Of a stretch of 64,000 nt of DNA, positions 42,759 through 51,738 are shown in pieces. The stretch comes from JBMNGH01 sp050949725 (lineage in GTDB: Bacteria; Bacillota; Thermosediminibacteria; Thermosediminibacterales; Tepidanaerobacteraceae), in NCBI GenBank assembly GCA_050949725.1, contig JBMNGH010000001.1:248001-312000 (forward strand). The letters run 5' to 3'. A program made the translations under genes and the position numbers. Within the stretch, counting starts at the first letter, position 1; the number at the start of each line of letters is the position of its first letter. The notes under the pieces were generated by a model, which was not told where the DNA came from, searched no databases, and was given only the letters and a program-made list of their open reading frames with translations.

Positions 42759-43607
42759 CTATTTAAGCTGTATAACTGCCGCAAGACTACCCTCTCTTTT
42801 GCCATCGGCCCTGTACGAATAAAACAGATCGTTTCTACATGACGTGCAATAACTACTTATTGTGATATTGTCTCTTTTAATTCCAACCTCTTCTAGCTGT
42901 AAAACGTTTATTTTAACAAGATCAAGCATCCAATGACCTTCTCTGCTTTTTTCGACAAATTGTTCCCATGTTTTAAAAGCTTTTTTTAGAGATTCTATGA
43001 TCGGTCTATCTACCTCATAGCAACATTTCTTAATAGAAGGTCCTATTCCGACAAGCATGTTCTCCGGTTTGGAACCGAATTGGTCCATCATTTTTATCAC
43101 CGTCTTTTGACCTATTTTCTTTAAACTCCCCCTCCATCCAGAATGCGAAATACCGATTGCTGGAGTCGCTACATCTAAAAAAAACAGAGGAACACAATCT
43201 GCATAATATGTAATAAGTGCCACACCTTTGTCATTTGTTATAAGACCGTCTGTCTTAATTATGTCAGATTCTCTTGAAATGCCCTTGCCCCTATCTCCAC
43301 TCGAAACTACGTTTATCCCATCACCGTGAACCTGGTCCGATGATACCAAATCCCGCATGTCTAAACCTAGCAAGTCGCAAAATAATCGATAGTCTCGTAT
43401 TATTTCGTTTTTATCTTCAACCTTTGTTTTCTCACTGACGAAACGATAGAGGCCAGTGTATAACTTAAAAGCACGAGTAGAGACACCGTGTTTTACTAAG
43501 CCAGTGCTTTCGAATGATGGAATGATAAAATATTTTAAACCATTTTTACAACGCATTTCAAAATCCAAATCGTCACACACTCCTAATTTAAGCTTTTTAA
43601 TAAGCAT
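42759..43607 (-). CDS. pgeF: PgeF/YfiH family protein (purine nucleoside phosphorylase, DUF152)
   Basis: Up to 282 residues. VSSDQVHGDGINVV, TDGLITNDKGVALITYYADCVPLFF, GISHSGWRGSLKKIG, IGPSIKKCCYEV and NITISSYCTSC carry the conserved His and Cys metal ligands. The family is annotated as polyphenol oxidase and newer work describes a purine nucleoside phosphorylase; I cannot decide from sequence. The start is uncertain: no SD precedes the ATG at 43607, whereas AGGAG lies 11 bases before a TTG at 43568. Corresponds to Bacillus ylmD, found there next to ylmE. Confidence 0.9.
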   Translation of the reverse strand: MLIKKLKLGVCDDLDFEMRCKNGLKYFIIPSFESTGLVKHGVSTRAFKLYTGLYRFVSEKTKVEDKNEIIRDYRLFCDLLGLDMRDLVSSDQVHGDGINVVSSGDRGKGISRESDIIKTDGLITNDKGVALITYYADCVPLFFLDVATPAIGISHSGWRGSLKKIGQKTVIKMMDQFGSKPENMLVGIGPSIKKCCYEVDRPIIESLKKAFKTWEQFVEKSREGHWMLDLVKINVLQLEEVGIKRDNITISSYCTSCRNDLFYSYRADGKREGSLAAVIQLK

Positions 43608-43630
43608 ATACTAAAAAATTGTTTTTCTAT

Positions 43631-45283
43631 TTATTGTCTAGCCTTTGTATACTCCTCTGCAAAAAAGTCCTTTTTAAGCCCAATATCTATATGATCCCAA
43701 GGAAGGCTGTCCTTTAAGCCAAATTTCTTATGTGCATGAAAAGCTATCCCCTTATTATCAACTAGAACCTTTTTGAAATCAGAAACCCGCCCTCCCAATT
43801 TATATGCCTTATAAAGCAGCATACCGGTATTTCGGTCTCCTCTGGAAAGAGCAGCCTGAATTTCAGAAACTCTAGGGCTTTCATATAAAACTCGAATACC
43901 TTTTGGTTTTAAGCTAGCCTGTAAATATTTTATTTTTTTAGATAGCAAACTTACTTCCTCCATCCCGTACCATTGAAATGGTGTGAATGGTTTTGGGATA
44001 AAGGGGTTAACACTTACTGTAATATTGCCTATTTTATAGCTTTTATCAGTAATGCAAGACTTCATTCTGAGCAAAAAATCCGTCATTTCATATATGTCTT
44101 CAACTGTCTCGGTAGGAAGGCCTATTATATAATACAACTTTAAGTTTTCTATCCCATACTCATGCGCTAACTTAATGGAATCAAAAACATGTTGCTCGGT
44201 TATACCTTTATTTATTACATTCCTCAATCTCTGCGAACCGGCATCTGGTGCAATTGTCAATGTCTTATGATTGCTGAATGCTAATCCTTTTGCTAATGGT
44301 TCATTAAGTGTATCAGCCCTTAGAGATGATACCGAAAACTTTATATTCATCTTTATCAAATGCTCGGCAAGTTCACCAATTCGAGGATAATCTGAAATAG
44401 CAGCCCCAACAAGGCCGATCTTTTGCTTATAACGTGATCCAAATTCGGCTCTTTTAAGCACGGACTCCAGAGCTCTTGTGCGGGGAGCTCTATAGCAATA
44501 ACCGGCCATACAGAACCTACAATTACGACCACAACCTCTAGAAATTTCGAGCAAAAACATGTCCTTAAATTCTGTATTTGGAGTTAAAATAACAGATTCC
44601 GTTTTGACATCGTTTAAGTTTTTGATCCACCTTTTTTTAATAATCGGAGGAGCAGAATTTCTAATCTTCCTGTTTGAAACCCTCCCTTTATCATCATAAG
44701 TCATTTCATATAGAGAAGGTACATAAATGCCTGGTATTTGGGCAAAGTTTTCTAATATTATATTTTTAGGCTTTGCTTGTATCTCTATGTATTTATCTAG
44801 TAATTCATCGATTACCTCTTCCCCTTCACCTATTACAAAAAAATCTATAAATGGCGACAGTGGTTCCGGATTAAATGTTACAGCCGGACCTCCAGCCATC
44901 ACAAGGGGCTTGTCTCTGTTTTTGGAAAGAAGGGGAATTTGTGATCTTTTCATGAGTTGCAGTACCTTCACATAGTCCATTTCGAAAGAAACAGAGAAAC
45001 CAACTATATCATATAGATAAGCAGGTTTGCCTGATTCAAGTGCAACAGCATCTGTAAACTCCTCATCTTTTACTCTAAAAAAAAGTCTATGGCATAAAGC
45101 ATCTTCCCTATTGTTAACATAATAATAAACAGAATGGAAGCCAAGATTTGACATGCCAATTTTATACGAATTGGGATATGCAAGACAAATATTCATAGGT
45201 GTTGACCCGTAGGTTTTGATTGATGACAAATTTATTTCATCAGCTAAAATCTCCTTCATAGCCCTTCTGATATCTTGCCGCAT
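43631..45283 (-). CDS. Radical SAM protein with B12-binding-like N-terminal domain
   Basis: 550 residues. The N-terminal Rossmann-like half (NICLAYPNSYKIGMSNLGFHSVYY, VIGEGEEV) is typical of cobalamin-binding-type radical SAM proteins, though the DxHxxG cobalamin motif is not evident. The 4Fe-4S cysteines are Cys-251, Cys-255 and Cys-258 in SRGCGRNCRFC. It resembles the TIGR03960 type, but the usual partner (TIGR03936) is not next to it. Substrate unknown. Confidence 0.88.
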   Translation of the reverse strand: MRQDIRRAMKEILADEINLSSIKTYGSTPMNICLAYPNSYKIGMSNLGFHSVYYYVNNREDALCHRLFFRVKDEEFTDAVALESGKPAYLYDIVGFSVSFEMDYVKVLQLMKRSQIPLLSKNRDKPLVMAGGPAVTFNPEPLSPFIDFFVIGEGEEVIDELLDKYIEIQAKPKNIILENFAQIPGIYVPSLYEMTYDDKGRVSNRKIRNSAPPIIKKRWIKNLNDVKTESVILTPNTEFKDMFLLEISRGCGRNCRFCMAGYCYRAPRTRALESVLKRAEFGSRYKQKIGLVGAAISDYPRIGELAEHLIKMNIKFSVSSLRADTLNEPLAKGLAFSNHKTLTIAPDAGSQRLRNVINKGITEQHVFDSIKLAHEYGIENLKLYYIIGLPTETVEDIYEMTDFLLRMKSCITDKSYKIGNITVSVNPFIPKPFTPFQWYGMEEVSLLSKKIKYLQASLKPKGIRVLYESPRVSEIQAALSRGDRNTGMLLYKAYKLGGRVSDFKKVLVDNKGIAFHAHKKFGLKDSLPWDHIDIGLKKDFFAEEYTKARQ

Positions 45284-45301
45284 AAGATACCTCCAATTTT
45301 G

Positions 45302-45763
45302 CTATTTCTCGTTTTCGCCCTTCAGCTTTTTAATTTCTTCTATGTAGGAATTAATATCCCCAAACTGTCTGTAAACAGATGCAAACCTTACATAAGCTAC
45401 CTCATCCAGACCTTTTAATCTCTCCATGACCATTTCTCCTATTGTACGGCTCTCGACTTCCTGTTCCATACGGTTCTTGAGCTCTTTTTCGATATCATAT
45501 GCAATATCTTTTATACTTTCAATTGATACATTCCTTTTTTCGCAGGCTTTTATCAGGCCATTAATTATTTTGTAAGGGTCAAACACTTGTCTATTCCCGT
45601 TCTTTTTAACAACCGTTATTGGTAGTTCATCAACTCTCTCATATGTGGTAAACCTTTTTTTGCATGATGGGCACTCCCTACGCCTTCTAATCATGCTTCC
45701 CTCTTCAGTTGGCCTTGAGTCTACAACCTTACTGTCAGGGCACTGGCAAAAAGGGCACTTCAT
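45302..45763 (-). CDS. nrdR: Transcriptional repressor NrdR
   Basis: 153 residues from the ATG at 45763 behind AGGGGGT. Zinc ribbon MKCPFCQCPDSKVVDSRPTEEG ... CPSCKKRFTTYERV, then the ATP-cone domain VVKKNGNRQVFDPYKI. NrdR represses ribonucleotide reductase genes in response to dATP/ATP; no nrd genes are in this window. Confidence 0.96.
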   Translation of the reverse strand: MKCPFCQCPDSKVVDSRPTEEGSMIRRRRECPSCKKRFTTYERVDELPITVVKKNGNRQVFDPYKIINGLIKACEKRNVSIESIKDIAYDIEKELKNRMEQEVESRTIGEMVMERLKGLDEVAYVRFASVYRQFGDINSYIEEIKKLKGENEK

Positions 45764-45827
45764 AACCACACCCCCTGGTGATATTATAATGTGTTTTTAC
45801 TAAAAATAAAAGCTGGCAATATTATTT

Positions 45828-46082
45828 TTATTTATGTGCACCGGTTAATTCACTCATGTCCACCAGTATTACATCTTCACCTATTTTATTGACCTTTTCC
45901 CAAGGAATAACATGCTCTCCTGCTCTGGTGAAAAGGCTTATCAATTTATTGTGTCCTGGGATGATTAAAGCTTTAACGATACCCTTTTCAAGATCTATGT
46001 CCAGATCAGATATAAAACCCAGCCTCTTGCCGTCTATAACATTAATAACCTCTTTTTGCCTCAAATCGGAAGTCTTTATCAT
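45828..46082 (-). CDS. PRC-barrel sporulation protein YmxH/YlmC
   Basis: 84 residues from the ATG at 46082 (MIKTSDLRQKEVINV), with GGGAGGTG upstream. A single PRC-barrel: DGKRLGFISDLDIDLEKGIVKALIIPG and IPWEKVNKIGEDVILVD. This family (YlmC/YmxH) lies next to sigG in spore formers; molecular role unknown. Confidence 0.9.
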   Translation of the reverse strand: MIKTSDLRQKEVINVIDGKRLGFISDLDIDLEKGIVKALIIPGHNKLISLFTRAGEHVIPWEKVNKIGEDVILVDMSELTGAHK

Positions 46083-46120
46083 ACGATCACCTCCCGGCTT
46101 TTCCAAAATGTCTATAAACT

Positions 46121-46150
46121 ATTATATTCTGTAGCTGCAAAAAATGTGAA
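46121..46150 (-). promoter_or_regulatory. Probable sigma-A promoter of ymxH-nrdR
   Basis: Minus strand: TTCACA (46150-46145), 18 bp, TATAAT (46126-46121), directly after the sigG-unit terminator. Confidence 0.55.
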
Positions 46151-46172
46151 AAAAAAAAGACCCATCAGGTCT
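46148..46172 (-). terminator. Rho-independent terminator of the sigG unit
   Basis: Minus strand: AGACC, TGAT(G) loop, GGTCT followed by about ten T. Confidence 0.8.
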
Positions 46173-46208
46173 ATTTTATTCTTTATTGTGAAACAACAAG
46201 GTTCTCAA

Positions 46209-46364
46209 TTATTTTTTTACAAGTTCATGATTTGAATAACCGCCAACGATCATGAGGTTTTTTGTATTATAGGCTACTTCACTTTTAGGTGTGATGTATA
46301 GCATCAATAATACTAGCATCAAAGCGGCGATAACACATAGATTTTTCGATATTTTAGCAAACAT
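46209..46364 (-). CDS. 51-residue membrane protein downstream of sigG
   Basis: Starts at the ATG at 46364 with GAGGGTG six to eight bases upstream, 15 bp after the sigG stop codon. One hydrophobic helix (about 9-23, VIAALMLVLLMLY) follows a short basic N-terminus; the remaining polar tail (TPKSEVAYN ... GGYSNHELVKK) would be outside or in the intermembrane space. A terminator follows. It is likely co-expressed with sigG under the sigma-F promoter. I do not recognise the family. Confidence 0.68.
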   Translation of the reverse strand: MFAKISKNLCVIAALMLVLLMLYITPKSEVAYNTKNLMIVGGYSNHELVKK

Positions 46365-46379
46365 GAAATCACCCTCTTT

Positions 46380-47153
46380 TTACATATGTTTTTGCATATG
46401 TTTCAACGCCGCCTTTTCAAGTCGTGACACCTGAGCTTGAGAAATACCTATTTCGTCGGCCACTTCCATCTGTGTTTTTCCTTCGAAAAATCGCAGGCTA
46501 AGTATTCTTTTTTCCCTGTCACTCAATTTTTGCATTGCTTCTTTAATCGAAATACATCTCAGCCAATTCTCATCTTGATTTTTTTCATCACTTATTTGGT
46601 CCATTACAAATATGGGATCACCACCATCGTGATATATCGGTTCGAATAGGGAGATCGGTTCTTGTATAGCATCGAGTGCAAACACAATTTCTTCTTTAGG
46701 AATATTCATCTCACTCGCAATTTCATTAATCGACGGTTCTCTAGAGTTTTTGTTTACTAAAGAATCTCTTACCTGCAGCGCTTTATATGCCACATCTCTA
46801 AGTGAGCGGCTCACCCTTATAGGGTTGTTATCACGCAGATACCTGCGTATTTCTCCTATTATCATGGGGACAGCATATGTTGAAAACTTCACGTTTTGGT
46901 CTAAATCGAAGTTGTCTATTGCTTTTATCAGTCCAATACAACCTACTTGAAACAAATCATCGACGTACTCGCCGCGGTTGTTAAATCTTTGAATCACACT
47001 TAAGACTAGTCTCAAATTTCCGCTGATCAGCCTTTCCCGGGCTTCTTTATCACCCTGCTTTATTCTTAAAAATAACTCCTTCATTTTGTTATTGGAAAGT
47101 ACTGGGAGTTTCGAAGTGTTAACCCCACATATTTCTACTTTGTTTAAAACCAT
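46380..47153 (-). CDS. sigG: RNA polymerase sigma factor sigma-G (late forespore)
   Basis: 257 residues. MVLNKVEICGVNTSKLPVL is the sigma-G-specific N-terminus; region 2 (DDLFQVGCIGLIKAIDNFD), region 3 and the region 4 helix-turn-helix (TQMEVADEIGISQAQVSRLEK) follow. Directs forespore gene expression after engulfment. GGGGGAGG precedes the ATG and a perfect sigma-F promoter lies 36 bp further upstream. Confidence 0.97.
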   Translation of the reverse strand: MVLNKVEICGVNTSKLPVLSNNKMKELFLRIKQGDKEARERLISGNLRLVLSVIQRFNNRGEYVDDLFQVGCIGLIKAIDNFDLDQNVKFSTYAVPMIIGEIRRYLRDNNPIRVSRSLRDVAYKALQVRDSLVNKNSREPSINEIASEMNIPKEEIVFALDAIQEPISLFEPIYHDGGDPIFVMDQISDEKNQDENWLRCISIKEAMQKLSDREKRILSLRFFEGKTQMEVADEIGISQAQVSRLEKAALKHMQKHM

Positions 47154-47188
47154 ATACCTCCCCCTGTTCTTCCCATTAATTTATTTAA

Positions 47189-47217
47189 AGTTTTACCTTT
47201 GGGGGAGTTTTTTATAC
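47189..47217 (-). promoter_or_regulatory. sigma-F promoter of sigG
   Basis: Minus strand: GTATA (47217-47213), exactly 15 bp, GGTAAAACT (47197-47189). All fixed positions of GYATA-N15-GGNNANANT match. Sigma-F transcription of sigG is established in Bacillus. Confidence 0.8.
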
Positions 47218-47232
47218 ATTTAATAAAATAAA

Positions 47233-47958
47233 CTACATCATTCTAACCATTTCTTTCTTCAGTCTCTTGATTATTTTCTTTTCAAGTCGTGAAATATACG
47301 ATTGAGAAATACCCAACATATCGGCCACCTCTTTTTGAGTCTTTTCCACACCATCATTTAATCCAAATCGGAGTTTTATGATACATCGTTCTCTGTTTGA
47401 CAATCTACTCATGGCCATATCCAGCAGTTCTTTATCAACCTCCTCTTCGATACATTTATATATCATATCGTTATCAGTTCCCAGGATGTCTGAAAGAAGC
47501 AGCTCATTTCCGTCCCAATCTATATTGAGAGGCTCGTCAAAAGAAACTTCAATTTTGGTCTTGTTATTGCGCCTTAAATACATAAGAATCTCGTTTTCGA
47601 TACATTTGGAAGCATATGTGGCGAGTTTAATTTTTTTGTTTGTGTCAAATGTATTAATTGCTTTAATTAAGCCGATTGTACCTATTGAAACCAGGTCCTC
47701 GATACCTATTCCGGTGTTTTCAAATTTCCTGGCAATATAAACAACGAGTCTGAGATTGCGTTCAATAAGTGTAGTCTTAACTCCAGTATCTCCATTTTCA
47801 AGCATATTCAAAAGGAAAACCTCTTCATCATTAGTAAGAGGCGGCGGAAGTGCTTCACTCCCCCCTACATAATAGATTACACTCCTTTTAAGTAATTTTA
47901 AATGGCGAAGTATTTTAATAATAAGCATTTTGAAAATATTTTTTCTAGCTTTATTCAT
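47233..47958 (-). CDS. sigE: RNA polymerase sigma factor sigma-E precursor (early mother cell)
   Basis: 241 residues. The pro-sequence (about 1-30, basic and hydrophobic) leads to VIYYVGGSEALPPPL, the region cleaved by SpoIIGA. Regions 2 (IEDLVSIGTIGLIKAINTFD) and 4 (TQKEVADMLGISQSYISRLEK) are intact. Directs early mother-cell genes such as spoIVA. 23 bp after spoIIGA. Confidence 0.97.
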   Translation of the reverse strand: MNKARKNIFKMLIIKILRHLKLLKRSVIYYVGGSEALPPPLTNDEEVFLLNMLENGDTGVKTTLIERNLRLVVYIARKFENTGIGIEDLVSIGTIGLIKAINTFDTNKKIKLATYASKCIENEILMYLRRNNKTKIEVSFDEPLNIDWDGNELLLSDILGTDNDMIYKCIEEEVDKELLDMAMSRLSNRERCIIKLRFGLNDGVEKTQKEVADMLGISQSYISRLEKKIIKRLKKEMVRMM

Positions 47959-47981
47959 AATATCATCCCCCAGACAATTAG

Positions 47982-48884
47982 TTATTCCCGTAATAAATCG
48001 GGATTCATTAATGCATGATAGTTCCCATCAGATGAAAGTGTCCTCTGATAAATACCAATTACTGTTTTTTTGGCTTGCACTAGTTTATTGTTGAAAAATA
48101 TTGTTACCAAGTCGGGTCTGAAACCGACCATAAGTCCTTTGCTTTTGCCAATACTTTCGTATGGAATTAATCTAAACCTATGTTCTAATTCAGAACCTGA
48201 TATGGTTTTATCTATTTGTTTTAAGTTGTCTTCACAGCTGCTCTTTAAAAAATTTTGTATTTCAGAGGTAAACATATCTTTAACAGCATCAAATTCAACT
48301 ATTATTACGGGATAATCTGATAGGGGATCATGAAGGTCATTTCCTGTATCAATTAGAGCATTAATACATATTTTCTTTTGATCAAGAAAAATGCTTACAG
48401 GGACAAGCAAAGCATCTTTAGATAACATATGATATATGAGCGGCCAAATATATTTGAAAACTACAAAAAGACTAAGAGAAGAAATAAGTAATATCCACCA
48501 GGGAATAGAAATATTATTTATTAGTAGGATTCCCTTAGGGAAAAAACTACTGAGATTAAAAAAATAAAAAAACGCCAGTGCCCCTCCACCTACCATAAAA
48601 GAAATCAGATAAAAAAAACCTAATTGTTTAATAAAATCTTTCAGAGCTTTTGGATGAAAACTGACTGATATCATTAGAACTGATACAAGAACTTTAAAAA
48701 TAAGGGAGTCTAGAAAATATAGGGTTTGAGAAAAAACCGATAAAAGAAATACGCAGCCAATGAGTGCTCCTATTAAAATTCTGAAAGGATTTTTGCTTAA
48801 ATTTAATACCAGACCAACAAAATATAGAATCACAAAGTTCATTATTAGATTAATCAAAAAGAGGATATCGAAATAAATTATCAT
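47982..48884 (-). CDS. spoIIGA: Sigma-E processing peptidase SpoIIGA
   Basis: 300 residues: five membrane helices in the N-terminal half, then an aspartic-protease-like domain with active-site NALIDTGNDLHDPLSDYPV. Cleaves pro-sigma-E once activated by SpoIIR across the septum. ATG behind GGGAGG; Spo0A-type promoter upstream. Confidence 0.95.
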   Translation of the reverse strand: MIIYFDILFLINLIMNFVILYFVGLVLNLSKNPFRILIGALIGCVFLLSVFSQTLYFLDSLIFKVLVSVLMISVSFHPKALKDFIKQLGFFYLISFMVGGGALAFFYFFNLSSFFPKGILLINNISIPWWILLISSLSLFVVFKYIWPLIYHMLSKDALLVPVSIFLDQKKICINALIDTGNDLHDPLSDYPVIIVEFDAVKDMFTSEIQNFLKSSCEDNLKQIDKTISGSELEHRFRLIPYESIGKSKGLMVGFRPDLVTIFFNNKLVQAKKTVIGIYQRTLSSDGNYHALMNPDLLRE

Positions 48885-48904
48885 ATAGACCTCCCAATAT
48901 TTTG

Positions 48905-48938
48905 CCTATAAAAAATCTATATTCGTCTCGCCTGTCAT
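48905..48938 (-). promoter_or_regulatory. Spo0A-dependent-type promoter of spoIIGA-sigE
   Basis: Minus strand: ATGACA (48938-48933), 22-bp spacer, TATAGG (48910-48905). Within the spacer AGACGAA (48928-48922) matches the 0A box TGNCGAA at all fixed positions but the first. A 22-bp spacer and 0A boxes are the known peculiarity of the Bacillus spoIIG promoter. Confidence 0.6.
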
Positions 48939-48997
48939 TTATGATATATTTTAGCATCGACTGGTTTAAAAAAATGTCATTTTATATAAATCGGGAC

Positions 48998-49023
48998 AAA
49001 AAAAAACGTGCCCTTTAGGCACG
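48998..49023 (-). terminator. Rho-independent terminator of ftsZ
   Basis: Minus strand: CGTGCC, TAAAG loop, GGCACG then nine T, directly after the ftsZ stop codon. Ends the dcw transcript before the spoIIG promoter. Confidence 0.88.
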
Positions 49024-50076
49024 CTACCTCTTTTTATTTCTTCGCAAAAAGGCAGGAATATCAAGATCTTCTTCAGAAAAAGGTCCTACATCAAACTCTT
49101 CAATATCTAAAGATTTCACTTTGGTATTTTCAAAACCTGTCGCTATTACGGTTATCCTTATTTCATCCTGAAGTTTTTCGTCAATAACTGCACCAAAAAT
49201 AATATTAGCATCAGGGTCAGCGGCTGAAGATATCAATTCTGCTGCTTCATTAACTTCAAGTAAGCCAAGGTTCGAACCTCCAGTAATATTCAGTAAAACC
49301 CCTTTGGCTCCGTCTATAGAAGTTTCCAAGAGAGGGCTTGAGATAGCTTGCTTTGCTGCCTCTACAGCCCTGTTTTCACCCGTTCCTTTACCGATTCCCA
49401 TATGTGCAAGACCTGTTTCAAGCATAATTGTCCTAACATCTGCAAAATCGAGATTAATTAAACCGGGAACCGCAATTAAATCTGAAATTCCCTGGACACC
49501 TTGTCTCAATATATCATCAGCCATCCTAAAAGCATCAACCATAGATGTTTTCTTCTCGGCAATGGAGAGCAACCGATCATTAGGAATGGTAATTAATGTG
49601 TCGACAGTAGTTTTTATATTAGTAATTCCCAGCTCGGCATTTGCCATTCTCTTTTTCCCTTCAAAGGAAAAGGGTTTAGTAACAACTCCTACAGTCAATA
49701 TACCTAGCTCTTTCGAAGCTTCAGCTATAATAGGTGCAGCCCCTGTTCCAGTGCCACCACCCATTCCCGCTGTTATGAAAATCATGTCGGCACCTTTCAC
49801 TACTTCTTCCAGTTGACTCCTGCTCTCTTCTGCAGCCTTTTGACCGATTTCAGGGTTTGCTCCTGCCCCAAGACCTTTTGTGAGCTTCTCACCGATTTGG
49901 ATTTTTTTGTCTGCTTTAGACAAGTATAGGGCTTGTGCATCAGTGTTGATTGAAATAAATTCAACACCTTTGAGGCCTGCATCAATCATGCGATTGATAG
50001 CGTTATTCCCCCCGCCCCCGATTCCAATTACTTTTATATCGGCAAATTGTTCTATTTCTACATCAAAATCGAGCAC
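49024..50076 (-). CDS. ftsZ: Cell division protein FtsZ
   Basis: 350 residues. GTP-binding GIGGGGNNAINRM, tubulin signature GGGTGTGAAP and T7-loop region NLDFADVRTIM are intact; the C-terminal peptide ends DIPAFLRR, the binding tail for FtsA/SepF. Lies 21 bp after ftsA. Confidence 0.98.
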   Translation of the reverse strand: MLDFDVEIEQFADIKVIGIGGGGNNAINRMIDAGLKGVEFISINTDAQALYLSKADKKIQIGEKLTKGLGAGANPEIGQKAAEESRSQLEEVVKGADMIFITAGMGGGTGTGAAPIIAEASKELGILTVGVVTKPFSFEGKKRMANAELGITNIKTTVDTLITIPNDRLLSIAEKKTSMVDAFRMADDILRQGVQGISDLIAVPGLINLDFADVRTIMLETGLAHMGIGKGTGENRAVEAAKQAISSPLLETSIDGAKGVLLNITGGSNLGLLEVNEAAELISSAADPDANIIFGAVIDEKLQDEIRITVIATGFENTKVKSLDIEEFDVGPFSEEDLDIPAFLRRNKKR

Positions 50077-50097
50077 ATTAATACCTCCTAAAAAAAT

Positions 50098-51315
50098 CTA
50101 AAAATACTCTTTCAAAAGCATTTTTGCCCTTTCAAGTAAACTGTAGCCCGAGCTTTCTCTCGAAGCAGAATTAACTGGTAAATTTTTATGTTTTATCTCG
50201 TAATAAAGCAGACTTAATGCCGCATTAAACATTTGATCCTTATCGTATGAGCCAGCATTGCCAACCCTGACAGGAAGATTTAGATACCGTTGCGCCATCT
50301 CGACAGCCCCATCGATATGTACCAAACCACCACCTGTTAAAATGATTCCTGCAGGTAACATCGATTTGACCTTAAGATTTTTCAAGTTATTTACTATAAG
50401 TGCTAGAATTTCCTGAACTCGCGGCTCGATAATTACCGCCAATTCTTTTTGTGAAACTTTTTTATACGCTGAATCGCCTATGCTTTGTACTTCAATGTTT
50501 GGTTTGTCTGAGGCAGTTGCAATATTCGCACAGGCATATGACCTCTTGATCTGCTCAGCTTGTGAATACGGTAATCTCAAACCAATAGCTATATCATTGG
50601 TTATAAAGTCACCCCCTACCGGAAAGAGATCATATGATGTAATGCACCCTTCCTCGAATACTGCAATTTCAGTTGTCCCTGCACCAATATCAATAAGGAC
50701 AGCTCCCATTTCCAGCTCATCTTCACTCAAAAGCATTTCTGCAATGGCCAAGCTTTTTAAAACTACAGCATCGACTCTAACCCCTGCTTTTTCTACACAT
50801 CTTATCAAGTTAAGGACAGCTGTCTGTAACCCAGTCACAATACAAGCAGATACCTCAAGCCTTGTCCCGATCATTCCGACAGGATCCTTAATCCCGTCGT
50901 ACCCATCAACCGTGAATTCACGTGGGATTACATCAATTATTTGCCTGTCATACGGTATAGCCATGATTTTAGAAGCCTGAATTACCCTATCAATATCATC
51001 AGGAGTAATTTCTTTTTCCCCTCTGGGAATTGCAACTACACCTTTGTTATTTAATATAGATATACTACTGCCCGACATTCCAACGATGATGCCGTTCAGT
51101 CTAATCCCGGCCATTTGTTCAGCTTGTTGTACGGCTTTGGCAATGCTTTGGACAACAGAATCAATATTAACAATATTGCCCTTTTTTATACCTGCGGACG
51201 GAACAATGCCATAACCAAGTATATCTATATCACCGGAACGGGTTATCTCCCCAGCCATGCAACAAATTTTAGAAGTCCCCACATCTAAACTTGCTACAAT
51301 ATTGTTTCTCCCCAA
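50098..51315 (-). CDS. ftsA: Cell division protein FtsA
   Basis: 405 residues from the TTG at 51315, eight bases after GGGGAGG; a frame to 51348 lacks an SD. Actin fold with phosphate-1 ASLDVGTSKI, phosphate-2 VLIDIGAGTTEIAVF and adenosine motif ILTGGGLVHIDG; amphipathic membrane-binding end SLLERAKMLLKEYF. Tethers FtsZ to the membrane. Confidence 0.97.
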   Translation of the reverse strand: MGRNNIVASLDVGTSKICCMAGEITRSGDIDILGYGIVPSAGIKKGNIVNIDSVVQSIAKAVQQAEQMAGIRLNGIIVGMSGSSISILNNKGVVAIPRGEKEITPDDIDRVIQASKIMAIPYDRQIIDVIPREFTVDGYDGIKDPVGMIGTRLEVSACIVTGLQTAVLNLIRCVEKAGVRVDAVVLKSLAIAEMLLSEDELEMGAVLIDIGAGTTEIAVFEEGCITSYDLFPVGGDFITNDIAIGLRLPYSQAEQIKRSYACANIATASDKPNIEVQSIGDSAYKKVSQKELAVIIEPRVQEILALIVNNLKNLKVKSMLPAGIILTGGGLVHIDGAVEMAQRYLNLPVRVGNAGSYDKDQMFNAALSLLYYEIKHKNLPVNSASRESSGYSLLERAKMLLKEYF

Positions 51316-51387
51316 AGCCGTAACCTCCCCTCTAGGCAGGCTCTCCACTTTTATAAATTCAACACTTGTACAAATTCCCCTTTAAAG

Positions 51388-51738
51388 TTACTTATTTTTT
51401 TTTGCTAGTTTCTTAATTAAACTACGCCTTATAATGGCCAGATTTTGGAATATCCTAACACCAAAAGCGAAAATGGCTGCAAGGTATATAGGTATTCCCA
51501 ATCTGTCGCCAAAATAAGCCAAAAATCCTGCAAGAAGTGTGTTACTTAAAAAACCGGTTAAGAAAATACCAACATCAAAACAGTCTTCTTGAATTGACCT
51601 TATGCCCCCAAAAATAGAATCGAGGATAGCCAAAACAGCAATCGATACATAGGGCGCGTATAATGTTGGAACGGTTACCGGTAAAAAAATTCCTACAGCT
51701 ATTCCTATAATAAGGCCTAATAAAGGGTATATGATCAT
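51388..51738 (-). CDS. sbp: Small basic membrane protein Sbp (DUF1290)
   Basis: 116 residues with three to four membrane helices; LAILDSIFGGIRSIQEDCFD and a very basic C-terminus (RRSLIKKLAKKNK) match DUF1290/Sbp. Four-base overlap with the DUF881 gene. Function unknown; always in the divIB-ftsA interval. Confidence 0.92.
   Translation of the reverse strand: MIIYPLLGLIIGIAVGIFLPVTVPTLYAPYVSIAVLAILDSIFGGIRSIQEDCFDVGIFLTGFLSNTLLAGFLAYFGDRLGIPIYLAAIFAFGVRIFQNLAIIRRSLIKKLAKKNK

Noticed and set aside
49304..50980. Long plus-strand frames opposite ftsZ and ftsA
   Set aside because: They lack ribosome-binding sites and recognisable domains, and lie wholly antisense to highly conserved genes.
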